16,417 nt of DNA from Dipetalonema caudispina (lineage: Eukaryota; Nematoda; Chromadorea; Rhabditida; Onchocercidae): the NCBI GenBank assembly GCA_013365325.1, contig JABVXV010000669.1, positions 1 through 16,417 of the forward strand, given 5' to 3'. The notes under the pieces are model-generated. The model was not told the DNA's origin. It searched no databases and saw only the letters and a list, made by a program, of their open reading frames with translations. Numbering within the stretch: the stretch's first letter is position 1; every line of letters begins with the position of its first letter. The translations under genes and the position numbers were made by a program. This document shows, piece after piece, positions 1 to 8,894 of this stretch.

Positions 1-195
<195 letters not shown>

Positions 196-370
196 ATACA
201 ATGATGGAATAAAATATGCAATAATACACTTTTGTGGTATAAATGAAAGAAATTTGAGAATTTAATTTAAGCAATATACACTACTACTAAACACAAATGA
301 GGCTATCAAAATCTATGAAAGTGTGAAATAATTTCTTCTTTTCCTCTTCAATTATACCTCTCTGTTTATC

Positions 371-392
371 AGAAACTAAACTAAACTAAACC
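371..392. repeat. short (CTAAA)n tandem repeat
   Basis: Four near-perfect pentamer units (ACTAA/CTAAA) sit between pyrimidine-rich stretches. On the minus strand the unit reads TTTAG. This resembles no canonical telomere repeat closely enough to be called one, and the array is very short. Confidence 0.6.
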
Positions 393-475
393 ACAACCCT
401 TTTCCTATTGTCCTCCTCTCATCATCTTTTCCAATTTCTTTAGTTACCCATAAATGCACGATAAAACTTGATTAG

Positions 476-580
476 CTTAAAAGAGAATGGAAAATAGATG
501 AGATGGTCGAAAATTTTAATCGACCAGTTTTAGATGATGATTTCATAGTGGATGAAAATTATTTAGCACCTAATCGACGG
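476..580 (+). other. candidate coding exon, acidic 35-codon frame (unrecognised)
   Basis: The open frame runs from just after an in-frame TAG at 473-475 to a TAA at 581-583. It ends in the acidic stretch LDDDFIVDENYLAPNRR, far more varied in composition than neighbouring frames. The stop overlaps a donor-like CGACG|GTAAAG (GT at 580-581), so splicing there would remove it. On the left a TTGATTAG sequence ends at 475 and could serve as an acceptor. An ATG at 503 would give a 26-residue peptide. No protein family is recognised. It could be a real exon, an old exon remnant, or chance. A 7-bp inverted repeat lies inside it. Confidence 0.2.
504..526. repeat. perfect 7-bp inverted repeat (hairpin)
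   Basis: TGGTCGA (504-510) and TCGACCA (520-526) are exact reverse complements separated by a 9-nt AT-only loop. The GC-containing stem stands out from the surroundings. It may be a palindromic protein-binding site, an RNA stem-loop, or chance within the candidate exon. Confidence 0.55.
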
Positions 581-583
581 TAA

Positions 584-1320
584 AGAATGAATAACATTCA
601 AATTAGACGAAAAAGAAATTGATGATTATATTTTAGTTATATTTATTTCTTTATTTTTTAGGATAAAATAATCGTACTATTCAAATATAATTGTACATAC
701 ATAATAAATTTTTTATCTTTTTTTTTTTTAAAAAAAAAATTTTCATCTATAAACTAATATAGTTATTATTATTTGGAGAAAATTTTTAACAAAAAAATAA
801 GTAAATAATTTTAATTATACACTAATATTAATTTGAAAATTTTTAAAATTCAGCAGACTAAATATTTTGTTCAAAATTTATTTGTATTTTGAATTTATGT
901 AAAGTAATATGGTAAAACTAAAATTTTACAAAATTTCATTCCAAAATTTGATGGAATTTATTTTTCAAAATCATTCTTTTCTTTTTTTTTTTTGTCAATC
1001 AATTTTTTTTTTTTATCAAATCAAAATAAAAATGAAAGATTAAAATTGATTAAACATTTTAAATGGAAAATTAACAGAAACAACACAGTAATCATTTTTA
1101 TTTATTCTTTCTTTATCTGAATAATATAACTAATAAAATATATATTTTCAAGAAAAATAAAATTCGAAGCATAAAATGAGAAAGAATGATTGAAATGAAA
1201 GAAAAGAAAAGACATGGAAATGATGATGAAAGATGAAATGATTCGATTTTCAATTATATCATCATTTTGAAAGGTAATGTAATATGTATGTTATAATTGT
1301 GAACTGAAAATTAAAAGATA
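584..1320. other. AT-rich filler, no gene seen
   Basis: This stretch holds short A and T runs (for example 719-739 and 983-992), scattered ATTT/AAAT words and many stop codons in all frames. No exon-like pocket, RNA gene or tandem array is seen. Confidence 0.7.
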
Positions 1321-1337
1321 CCCAATAATGCTTTGAA

Positions 1338-1511
1338 ATGGACGACGAATTACAGGAAGTAGACATTGTCGTCGGCATCTCTCAAAAATATCCAAATGTC
1401 CCAGGAGGCCAAAGATACGGATCGCTTCGTAAAATTACAATAGAGATTTCAATGAAGCACAATGAATTTTATTATGCAAACAATCATGGAACACAGATAT
1501 ACGACATATGA
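1338..1511 (+). CDS. candidate small ORF or exon, 57 codons (unrecognised)
   Basis: ATG at 1338 opens a 57-codon frame ending at TGA 1509-1511, with an in-frame stop just upstream at 1326-1328. The middle contains the varied stretch PNVPGGQRYGSLRKITIEI, with Gly, Pro, Arg and Gln codons that are rare elsewhere here, and the DNA of 1338-1440 is clearly less AT-rich than its flanks. An acceptor-like ATTACAG lies at about 1349-1355, and a donor-like CTTC|GTAAAA has its GT at 1430-1431, so the coding part could instead be an internal exon between them. I recognise no domain. The minus strand has stops within the same region. Chance cannot be excluded. Confidence 0.22.
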   Translation: MDDELQEVDIVVGISQKYPNVPGGQRYGSLRKITIEISMKHNEFYYANNHGTQIYDI

Positions 1512-1602
1512 ACCCCTCAATTACGCAACATACCGCCACAATTCGAGAAAATTTATCCATCTATCTTTCGTCCATCTTTCATTTATTATAACCTACAAAA
1601 AA

Positions 1603-1618
1603 TCCTTCTCTTTTTCTT

Positions 1619-1652
<34 letters not shown>

Positions 1653-1659
1653 CTTTTTA
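1603..1659. repeat. polypyrimidine (TC)n tract
   Basis: This is an almost unbroken pyrimidine run whose core, about 1629-1652, is (TC)n. A mirror-like purine/pyrimidine tract of this kind can adopt triplex (H-DNA) structure. It creates an artificial Phe/Ser/Leu-rich frame that is not a gene. Confidence 0.9.
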
Positions 1660-1930
1660 ATGATTCATTTCTAGAAATGAATTTTATACATCAATAGATT
1701 TGTATACACTTATCAATTAATCCGTTTATTATTATCTTTTTTTAATTATCATATATTTTTAGCTTAAAGGAAAATATTAATTTTGATGATATATGGTGGT
1801 ATGAATTGTAAATTTTTTTAAATTCAGATTAATGAAGATTGCAATTCTTTTAATTTCAATATTACGATAAAAATTCTACGATTCTTTTACCATAGCATTA
1901 ATGTGATATCGATTTTTTTTTCTCGTTTGC

Positions 1931-1949
1931 TTTTTTTTTTTTTTTTTTT
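1931..1949. repeat. T19 homopolymer
   Basis: This is a pure T run of 19 bases following a shorter T8 run. Only homopolymer structure is visible. Confidence 0.95.
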
Positions 1950-2324
1950 GCAAAATATGAATTATTAGATATTTTGGGAAAAAAGATTTATGAAAAGGTT
2001 GAAAACAAAAACTTTGTTAAATCATCATTTCTGAATTTCAAATATTCTAAAATATTGCCAAAAAAAAAAAAATTGGAAATAAAAGGAAAGAATAAAATGA
2101 AACATTCATTTCTGCTTAGAATTTTAATGAATTTATCCCTTAAATGCAAATTTTACGAAAAAGTCAAACAGGAATTTAAACAATCGCAACAATCATATAA
2201 GTCAAAATTTCGTCCCTTAAATCTTATAATAGAACAAAAAAAAAAAAAAAAAAATTAAATTTTGTAAAATGTAAAGCATTTTTCAACCAAATACAATTTA
2301 ATTCTAACAGCACTATTAATGATA

Positions 2325-2370
2325 GTGATACAATGAAAATAATGATAATGATGATGATGATAATGATTAT
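2325..2370. repeat. degenerate GAT/AAT triplet array
   Basis: The region holds ATG/ATA/ATT triplets with a (GAT) core around 2347-2360. It is the same decayed triplet style as at 3209-3270 and inside the array near 15250-15310. Confidence 0.75.
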
Positions 2371-2475
2371 ATGATTGTAATTAGGATTGATAAAATGCAT
2401 ATATTCTTAAGCTTGTTATACTGTTAATGATATTGATGATTACCTACAGTAACATAAAAGGATGAAATCACATGA

Positions 2476-2613
2476 CTACGGTAAATAAGTGTTGAGTAGA
2501 GGAAGAAAAGTGAGAAACTCAAACAGGAAATAGTTGTCCGTTTGAAGGGCGAAAAGGAAGGGCTTCAGGAACTGCTCATTCAACCGTTCATAATTTGCAT
2601 ATTGGTGATGTTG
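2476..2613 (-). other. alternative antisense frame, 45 codons, Phe/Leu-rich
   Basis: Read on the minus strand, a frame is open from 2613 to a TAG at 2478-2476. It contains NEQFLKPFLFALQTDNYFL, which looks like a hydrophobic helix. It has no ATG. Lys and Glu codons read backwards become Phe and Leu codons, so this may be only the shadow of the plus-strand coiled-coil frame, or the reverse. It is listed because both strands are unusually free of stops in a GC-richer pocket. Confidence 0.12.
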
Positions 2614-2709
2614 TCACCTTCAAACGGCAGCAGTAGTGCTATTGTTCATAGATTTTCACACTACCACCAATTAAGTAACATTAATAATGATAATGGTAAT
2701 GAAAATTAA
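2500..2709 (+). other. candidate exon, coiled-coil-like frame
   Basis: A frame stays open from after TAG 2497-2499 to TAA 2707-2709 (69 codons). Its first third is charged with regularly spaced Leu/Ile: EIVVRLKGEKEGLQELL. The pattern recalls the last heptads of a leucine zipper of the Fos/ATF3 class, but one extra residue breaks the phase and no basic region is nearby. The second half becomes Ser- and Asn-rich. An acceptor-like AG precedes 2500, and GT dinucleotides at 2605 or 2620 are possible but weak donors. The opposite strand (2479-2613) is also open, so the coding strand is uncertain. The family link is inference from spacing only. Confidence 0.2.
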
Positions 2710-3208
2710 TTTAAATTTGAAATTCTAACAGCAAAGTTTTAGAAGAAAAAAAAAGTTAGGAAGTCCTAAAAAAGTATTTTAAGCAACGATTCGTTTGCTT
2801 ATGAAATGCTTTTTGCGAATTTTTACAAATTTATAACTTATCAAAAATTTTTTGGAATATTTCAAAAAATTTTGATAAATTATGTGATTGTCTGGCTTAA
2901 ATAATTCAATTGTACAATAAATATTTCTAATGTTTTTGCAAATTTATTGATCAGAGGTTATCAATATTGTTATCTTTTGCTAATCTTTTCAATCATAAAA
3001 ATTAAAATAAAGAAATGAAGAAGAAATTAGAGGTATTGATTGTTTTATGATACTAATTTTTACTTCTAACTTCTTTTATTGTTTCACGAAAATTTACTTC
3101 AAATTTCTAGGTAAATAGTAATCGACAAGAGAAAAGTGGAAATTTATATCTCGATCGTTTATTTCAATTAATGATTGAATTTCAAAATGGCAAAAATTAC
3201 TGCTTTTA

Positions 3209-3521
3209 TGAGTGATAATAATGATGATAACGATGTTGACAATAATGATACTGATAATAATGATAATTGTTACTATCACGCATATAATCTGGTGATCATT
3301 TATAACAAGAAACAATTGTTATCATTATTTCTTCGATATTTCCGATATTCTTAAATATCTTGCTACTAAGAATGATTATTTATAAGATCAAATTAGTTCA
3401 CTTTTTCACTCTTTCTCTTCCTGTTCACAGTTATATTAGATTTTTCACCATTATCAACATTATCATTACCATTAACATATTATCAGTATTAACATTATCA
3501 TTGTTATTATTAGCACTCATT
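3209..3521. repeat. degenerate GAT/ATT arrays in inverted orientation
   Basis: The left arm, about 3209-3271, is a GAT/AAT triplet run beginning GAGTGATAATAATGATGATA. The right arm, about 3448-3521, is an ATC/ATT run whose reverse complement begins GAGTGCTAATAATAACAATG. The arms match imperfectly over roughly 60 bases with about 180 bases between them. A tighter inverted repeat lies inside: 3256-3271 against 3311-3329, differing by one 3-nt insertion. This could be two independent decayed microsatellites or an old inverted duplication. The open frames across these arms are repeat translations. Confidence 0.55.
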
Positions 3522-3542
3522 CATATAAATACTCTCATTCTG

Positions 3543-3560
3543 TTTTTTTTTTTTTTTTTT
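3543..3560. repeat. T18 homopolymer
   Basis: This is a pure T run of 18 bases directly after the right inverted arm. Confidence 0.95.
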
Positions 3561-3688
3561 GCCAACTATCATTCTTCATAATCATATTCTATCGTATTTT
3601 AAATTTTTTTCTTCTTATACTATCCAATCATTTGATATATTTTTATAACTATGTAAATACATAGTAATAAAACAATTATAATAGTGAA

Positions 3689-3806
3689 AACAACAACAAC
3701 AACAACAACAACAATAACATCGATACCAACAACAACAACAACATCGATACCAACAACAACAACAACATCGATACCAACAACAACAACAACAACAACATCA
3801 ACAACT
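3689..3806. repeat. AAC array with an embedded 24-bp minisatellite
   Basis: The CAA/AAC triplet array contains three exact copies of a 24-bp unit that begins CATCGATACC and continues as AAC repeats, at 3718, 3742 and 3766. Each unit carries one ATCGAT site. On the plus strand the frame would encode an Asn-rich repeat with Ile-Asp-Thr inserted every eight residues. On the minus strand it gives a Val-rich repeat with Gly-Ile-Asp. Neither frame has flanking coding sequence, so it is treated as a minisatellite. Confidence 0.9.
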
Positions 3807-3886
3807 TTTTCATTTTTAAACGTTAAAATATAAATTAATTGATAGTTCATTCATCTATGTAAAATGTTTGCTTCTCCAGCGTTTTT

Positions 3887-3906
3887 TTTTTTGTTCGAAC
3901 AAAAAA
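3887..3906. repeat. 20-nt perfect palindrome
   Basis: TTTTTTGTTCGAACAAAAAA is an exact palindrome centred on TTCGAA. The GTTCGAAC core with an outer T-run and A-run could extrude a hairpin or bind a dimeric protein. The run of T pairing with A makes part of the symmetry easy to reach by chance. Confidence 0.8.
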
Positions 3907-4012
3907 TATTTCAACCGTTTGTTTGTTTATTTATGATAAGATTTTATTAACTTATGCGGATAGTATTTACAGATGTAATTATATTATTGTTATTATGACG
4001 GTTATCTTTCCC

Positions 4013-4039
4013 AAAAAAAAAAAAAAAAAAAAAAAAAAA
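4013..4039. repeat. A27 homopolymer
   Basis: This is a pure A run of 27 bases. No target-site duplication or retrogene body was noticed upstream of it. Confidence 0.95.
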
Positions 4040-4382
4040 TGCATTGTTGATTAACGTCTACTTCCAACATTTGTACCAATGCTCTAATTTTGTGAATGAA
4101 TTTTGATAAATTTCATTAATTCAAAAAATTCAAGGATCAAAAGGGGAAAAAAAAAAAGATGACTATGCAAAAAAAATCATAATTTGTGGAATCACCAAAA
4201 TAGCATTTATTATTTCATTCTTCTATACTATCATTTTTTTTGAGTTAATAATTTAAAGTTTAATTAGCTACAGCATTCTTAAGATTATTAAACTAAAGAT
4301 ATACACAATAACAAATCAGTAGCAGAAAAATAATTATAAACATGGTGTCAACAAGTAAAGGAATAAAGTAGTGGCTAAAATT

Positions 4383-4397
4383 TGACCTCGTTGACCT
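4383..4397 (-). promoter_or_regulatory. perfect DR3 nuclear-receptor-type element
   Basis: On the minus strand this reads AGGTCA ACG AGGTCA, two exact consensus half-sites as a direct repeat with a 3-bp spacer. In established usage, direct repeats of AGGTCA are bound by nuclear-hormone-receptor dimers, and spacing 3 is the VDR/EcR-like class. Two exact GC-containing hexamers at a recognised spacing are improbable in DNA this AT-rich. Nearby coding sequence that it might control is not evident. Confidence 0.4.
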
Positions 4398-4975
4398 TTA
4401 ACCCAAATTAATCGTAATTACCGTAATCTTTTGAATTTGTTGTAAAATTGCGAATCTCTTGAATAATGTTTACATTTTACCATGAAGGAAAACAATCACA
4501 ACAGCCTTATTCTTACAGTTTTGCAGTCATTTAAGATATAATTGATCAAAAAGAAAGTTTAACCTTTTCACCCTTCTTGTTTAAATTAAAATTACTGGTT
4601 AAGGAATAAGTTTCATTAAAAACAACAAATATACAAAGTTATTCACTAAATTAAATAACTTAACATTTTTATTTCTTAACAAATATTAGTTAATATAAAA
4701 GTCCAGGATTTTCAAAAATATCAATCGAAAAAATGAATTAATAGTTGGAAAAATAGAAATGCAAAAATTCATTGATAGTTCATTGTAATTATTTTCAATA
4801 TTTTTAAAGACAAATAAAAAGATTTATATGATAAAATTGTTATCTATCATTTCAAATTTCTATAGAAAAAATTTTTTTCCTGCTGATTTTTTAAATTTAT
4901 ATCAAAATTATGCAGCGTCATTTCTTTTTTTTTTTCATTCTTGCAATTTACAAATACTTTTATCTGCATGTGTAT

Positions 4976-4989
4976 GTATATATTATATA

Positions 4990-5034
<45 letters not shown>
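4976..5034. repeat. (AT)n microsatellite
   Basis: An alternating AT run of about 29 bases (5006-5034) is preceded by interrupted TATA/TAAA units. It translates as Tyr-Ile repeats on the minus strand, which is not coding evidence. Confidence 0.95.
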
Positions 5035-5038
<4 letters not shown>

Positions 5039-5319
5039 TTGTGTAAAAACTGATGGATCATCTATCATTATGCTAATACTAAAATCCAGTCCATACATTA
5101 CGATATAATATAAGCTACGGGATTATAAATCTTGAACCAGTTCTATACTTATATTCTACTTATCTATGAGTATATTTCATTTCATATCAATTTATACTAC
5201 AAAAGGAACAAATATAAAAAGTGGAAGAGAGGGAAAGAGGAAAAAAAATGGTTGTTAGAATGAATTAGTTGAAAATTTTGAGTTATTATTATATTATAAT
5301 TATTGCTAACAGTGTGTTA

Positions 5320-5325
<6 letters not shown>

Positions 5326-5353
<28 letters not shown>
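5326..5353. repeat. A28 homopolymer
   Basis: This is a pure A run of 28 bases, followed 50-100 bases later by T9-T13 runs. The Lys/Phe-rich frames across it are homopolymer translations. Confidence 0.95.
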
Positions 5354-5355
<2 letters not shown>

Positions 5356-5567
5356 ATACCCAAACCGGAATTCTTTCTTCTATACAATTCATCAGTTACT
5401 GATTTTTTTTTTCTCCTGTCGTTTTTCGCCCGAATTTTTTTTTTTTTTTCCTCCACTTAAGAGGATAGATAGCCTATATGTCTCTTTCGTTTTAGCTAAT
5501 TGATCTGATTCTATTCCGGTTTTATCGTAATCTGAAATTAAGTAACCTTAATATAGTGAGATATTGA

Positions 5568-6100
5568 TCGTCATGTTGTTATATCAATGAATGGGTAATT
5601 ATAAATAGAGAGTTATAAATTGGCATAAATAAATAAATATATATTTCGAAGAAAAATATAACTTAAAGTTGACAAACTGAAGTATAAATATTGATTATGT
5701 GAAATAATTTAGTAATAATGATAGAATGAAATTCTGCTTAAAAAGCTATATGAATAGATGAAGAGTAGAAAATAGACGATGCTAAAAAAAAAACTGGATA
5801 ATTTCACTTTATCAATAATTTCTTTTTTTTTTTTTAATATTTATGCTGTATAAGTGTAACGATTTATTTTAACAAATATAATTGATTAAATAAAAAAATG
5901 AGAAAAAAAAATCAAATTAGAATTTGGTAATGTTAATCAATAGCGCGTTATGCAATATCTTCGTCTTACAAAAATATCAATAATTAATAATCAATCGTAT
6001 CCAGAAAAAAAAAAAAGAATAAGTAAGAAGAAGGAAAAAGTGTATTTAATTGATAAATTTCCACTCATTATGAAATTTCAATTTCAAATTGAATAATAAC
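5568..6100. other. AT-rich filler, no gene seen
   Basis: The stretch contains only short A or T runs and stop-rich frames. No repeat unit, RNA gene or motif cluster was seen here. Confidence 0.65.
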
Positions 6101-6108
6101 ATAGTGTT

Positions 6109-6226
6109 AACAACGAAGAATAAATAATTGGAGTAATGTCTATCAGTGTTTAGTTAATAATATCGTTGAGCAATATCCTGTCGTAGTTTAGACAGATGTT
6201 TCAACAGCTCAGAGTGGAAAAAGGTT
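6109..6226 (+). other. weak exon-like pocket ending in a GTTTGT donor
   Basis: Two overlapping short frames look less random than their surroundings. One, ending at AAAAAG|GTTTGT (GT near 6223), reads SCRSLDRCFNSSEWKK with two Cys residues. The other runs to a stop at 6187-6189 and reads VYQCLVNNIVEQYPVVV. Acceptor-like AGs lie at CTATCAG (about 6141-6147) and GTTGAG (about 6165-6170). The pocket is short and no family is recognised, so it is little above noise. Confidence 0.1.
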
Positions 6227-6249
6227 TGTATACCGTAAGCAATCATTTG

Positions 6250-6800
6250 ATTCATAAACTCTTATAGGAAAGAAAGGGAAGGGAAAGAGATTAAAAAAAA
6301 AAAAAAAGAATTGAGCATTAAATTGAAATCCTTTTGTTCCTTAAGTAAATAAATGATTGGTTGAACATTCTAATGCTATCGTTTAGTCATTTACCAACAT
6401 GTTTGAATTTACAGAATATCACAAATAAATAAGAGAAATACGATTTTTGCTATATATTTTTTTTGCTATATAACCATTATTATACAAACATATTCCTTTT
6501 TTGTAGTTACTGTTGTTATTGCTCATAATAATAGATTTTGAAATCAAAAAACTTATTATTTCTATTGAAAATTATAAAAAAAAAATTTGAAATTTTAAAA
6601 TCTAAATTTTCTATTTGAAATAACTTCCCCTTTTTTTTTTTTTTTTCGTAGAAGTGTTGGGAAAAAAGTTCCAATAGATATATTTTAAATAGATTGGAAA
6701 AAATTCTTTTGGAACATTAATTATATAATATATTAATTCTTATTATTTAAAATAATATGCAAGAGCAAAAGAAAAAAAAAAAAAGTGAAAAGAGTAACAA
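6250..6800. other. AT-rich filler with short homopolymers, no gene seen
   Basis: A14 at 6293-6306 and a T-rich tract near 6631-6646 are the only structures. Frames are stop-rich. Confidence 0.65.
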
Positions 6801-6810
6801 AATTATTTGT

Positions 6811-6845
6811 AGTAGTAATAATAATAGTAATAATAATAAATAATT
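6811..6845. repeat. short degenerate AAT/AGT triplet array
   Basis: This is a triplet run of AGT and AAT units. It yields a Leu-rich minus-strand frame that is a repeat translation. Confidence 0.8.
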
Positions 6846-7113
6846 ACTAGATAGTATATCATTGAATTGTTTGATTTCAATTATTATAATTAATGATGAC
6901 AAATTTAATTGATAGAAGTAAATAATAATTGTAAAATAATTTTTTGCCAACTAATTTTTTATGCAGCATTACAATTACAAAATTTTAAAGAAGAAAAAAA
7001 TGATAATATTTTTCCATCATTTACCATATTTTTTTTTTTCTATTTTACCTTTTTCTCTCTCAAAAAAATAAGAATACATAAAAACAAAAAAAAGTGAATA
7101 TCCTTTTCTTGTA

Positions 7114-7412
7114 TTATCAATGAATTTATCATATCGTCCTTATCAGTATTATTTACTGTCATCTTCATAAACATCCGGCAACTTTTCTTTTCTTTTTTTT
7201 TTTCTATCATATCTTTTCTTATGTTATCAGTAACATTTTCATATCATTCATCTCACATATTGCTACTGCCATTTTATAGAGGAATTATGTTACTAGTAAT
7301 TTTTTTTTTCGTTATCATTCTTATCAGAGTTTTATCTTCAAATCTTTTTTTTTTTTCATGTTATCAATGACTTTGTTATAACATTCTTATCAATATTGCT
7401 AATATTATTATC
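7114..7412. promoter_or_regulatory. cluster of ten GATA-type (TTATCW) motifs in one orientation
   Basis: TTATC occurs at 7114, 7126, 7140, 7224, 7312, 7321, 7332, 7361, 7387 and 7408, each preceded by a context giving YTATCW, the complement of the GATA-factor consensus WGATAR. All ten have the same orientation. Parts of the segment look like a very degenerate tandem repeat (TTATCAATGA and TTATCAATATT recur). The cluster may therefore be a decayed ATC/ATT repeat that supplies many sites, or a true GATA-bound element. Function is inferred. Confidence 0.35.
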
Positions 7413-7633
7413 ATAAACTTTCGAAAATTTTTTTTTTTTGTCTTTTTTACAAATTATCTTTAGCATATTTTAGTATGTAAAATAGCATATATGGAAAAAT
7501 TTAATAAACAACAGAATAACTTTTGAAACATTTCTTAATAATATTAGATTATTATGTTTTCTAATAATAATATGCAAAAATAAATATACCAAAGATTCTT
7601 TATTTATTATTAACATTTTAAACAATTAATAAA

Positions 7634-7879
7634 ATGCAAAACATATTTTATTTTCATTCTTTTCTCTCTCTTCTTTCTAATAGTTCCATTACTAAAGGAA
7701 AAAAAAAGACGGTAGATTCGATAATAATATTAATCCAACGTAGAGGAAAGAAAGAGAGAGAGGGAATGAAAGAAGAAGAGAAGCAAAGAGAGAGAGAGAG
7801 AGAAGAAATGTTCCTCAATTATTCATCTTATGACACGAGCCAAAAAGGCGTAAACGAAAAATGGGACAGAAGAAAATGA
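7634..7879 (+). CDS. doubtful small ORF, 81 codons
   Basis: It starts at ATG 7634 in an A-rich context (AATAAAATG) and ends at TGA 7877-7879, followed at once by a second TGA. The N-terminus is hydrophobic (about residues 4-15). Residues about 36-61 are Arg/Glu/Lys-rich and come from a GA repeat. The last 22 residues (FLNYSSYDTSQKGVNEKWDR and flanks) are varied. No domain is recognised. Its true ATG and non-repetitive C-terminus make it less implausible than the other long frames, but the repeat-derived middle argues against it. Confidence 0.12.
   Translation: MQNIFYFHSFLSLLSNSSITKGKKKTVDSIIILIQRRGKKEREGMKEEEKQREREREEMFLNYSSYDTSQKGVNEKWDRRK
7741..7808. repeat. polypurine (GA)n tract
   Basis: A purine-dominated stretch holds two GA runs. 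Its complement-like partner, a CT-rich tract, follows at 8095-8175, so the two form a distant purine/pyrimidine inverted pair. Confidence 0.85.
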
Positions 7880-8094
7880 TGATCGTGAATGAGATGTCTC
7901 ACCTACTCTATTTTTCCTATTACGAATGAATTTTATATTAAATTTTAGGTCCATTTATTCAGCCATAAAAGAATTAAAATAAAAATGATCAAAAAAGAGC
8001 CTTTTTGGTTAAGTAAGCCATGAAGCAATTTCGATTATTGTTACATTACTTATTTGAATTTTATGCAGAATCTTACATCCTATCTTTATCATTC

Positions 8095-8290
8095 CCTTTT
8101 TTTTTTTCTTCTTCTTCTTCTTTCCTTTCTCTCTATTTTTCTCGCCTTCACTCTTTCTCTCTCTCTCTGTCTTTTACAATTTATCCTTCTAGATATTTTT
8201 TTTTTTTTTTGGGATAAAAAAAAGAAAGAAAAAAAAAAAAAATTCAAATTACTTATTTTTACTTTCTTTTTTTTTTTTTTTTTTTTTTCT
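8095..8290. repeat. pyrimidine tract followed by T, A and T homopolymers
   Basis: A T- and CTT-rich stretch with a (CT)n core near 8155-8168 is followed by a T run at about 8197-8210, an A-rich purine run to about 8242 and T22 at 8267-8288. The T and A runs can pair with each other. Frames on either strand are homopolymer translations. Confidence 0.85.
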
Positions 8291-8299
8291 CCCATTCGA

Positions 8300-8880
8300 T
8301 TATCTAATCCTGTCTAGGAAGGAAGTAAATTGGAATGATAAGAGAGAGGTGAAAATTCCGGAAAAATTATAAGATTATTAAGTCATTCATTTAATGATAT
8401 AATTGATGGGTTATGTTTAAGTTTTTTCAAAATTATAAGAAATAAACAATATAATTAAAAGAAATTGGTATTCTTTTTTTTTGTTAAAATGCAAATTAAT
8501 TGTAAATATTAAAAATTTAACAACAAAACAAATTTAAAATATCTCGGGAGAAACTAAATTAACTAATTAGCTCATTTCAAATCTGAAGAAGAATTGACAA
8601 TTAATAAAATAATTTTACGTATATGACTACTATATTAACATTTATAATTTATAATCATAATATGAGCATTTTAGTAATAACTTCACATATTAATCGTATA
8701 ATGTAACTTTAAAATATTCAATATTTGTATGAAAAGTAGCAAAGTAATTAGGAACAAAATTAAATGTCTACTACTGTTTGATTAATTAACGGAAAGTATT
8801 AATAAACTGTGAAAATATAATTTTAAAATTTTGCGTCATTTACAGTAATAATAATAAAATATATGCTAATAATATCACAC
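8300..8880. other. AT-rich filler, no gene seen
   Basis: Stop-rich frames and common AT words only. No tandem unit or exon-like pocket was found. Confidence 0.65.
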
Positions 8881-8894
8881 ATTATCAAAGTACT

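Noticed and set aside
371..392. Possible telomere-like repeat (TTTAG on the minus strand)
   Set aside because: Only about four units, not a canonical telomere motif, and placed internally.
1974..2258. 94-codon Lys-rich plus-strand frame
   Set aside because: It begins at TTG; the first internal ATG is at 2097. Composition is Lys/Asn/Phe/Leu as expected from AT-rich DNA, and it ends in an A run.
3094..3850. Frames of 73-76 codons rich in Ile, Val or Leu
   Set aside because: They are direct translations of the GAT/ATT and AAC repeat arrays.
4847..5098. 83-codon minus-strand frame
   Set aside because: The centre is a Tyr-Ile repeat from (AT)n, with AT-rich codons on both sides and no family features.
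5269..5567. Plus-strand frames over the A28 run and a possible exon after TTTTAG at 5495
   Set aside because: The long frames are homopolymer translation. The 23-codon frame after 5495 has a good acceptor-like AG but only AT-rich codons and no clear donor.
8020..8317. Three overlapping frames of 65-87 codons
   Set aside because: They are Phe/Leu/Ser or Lys/Arg translations of CT, T and A tracts.
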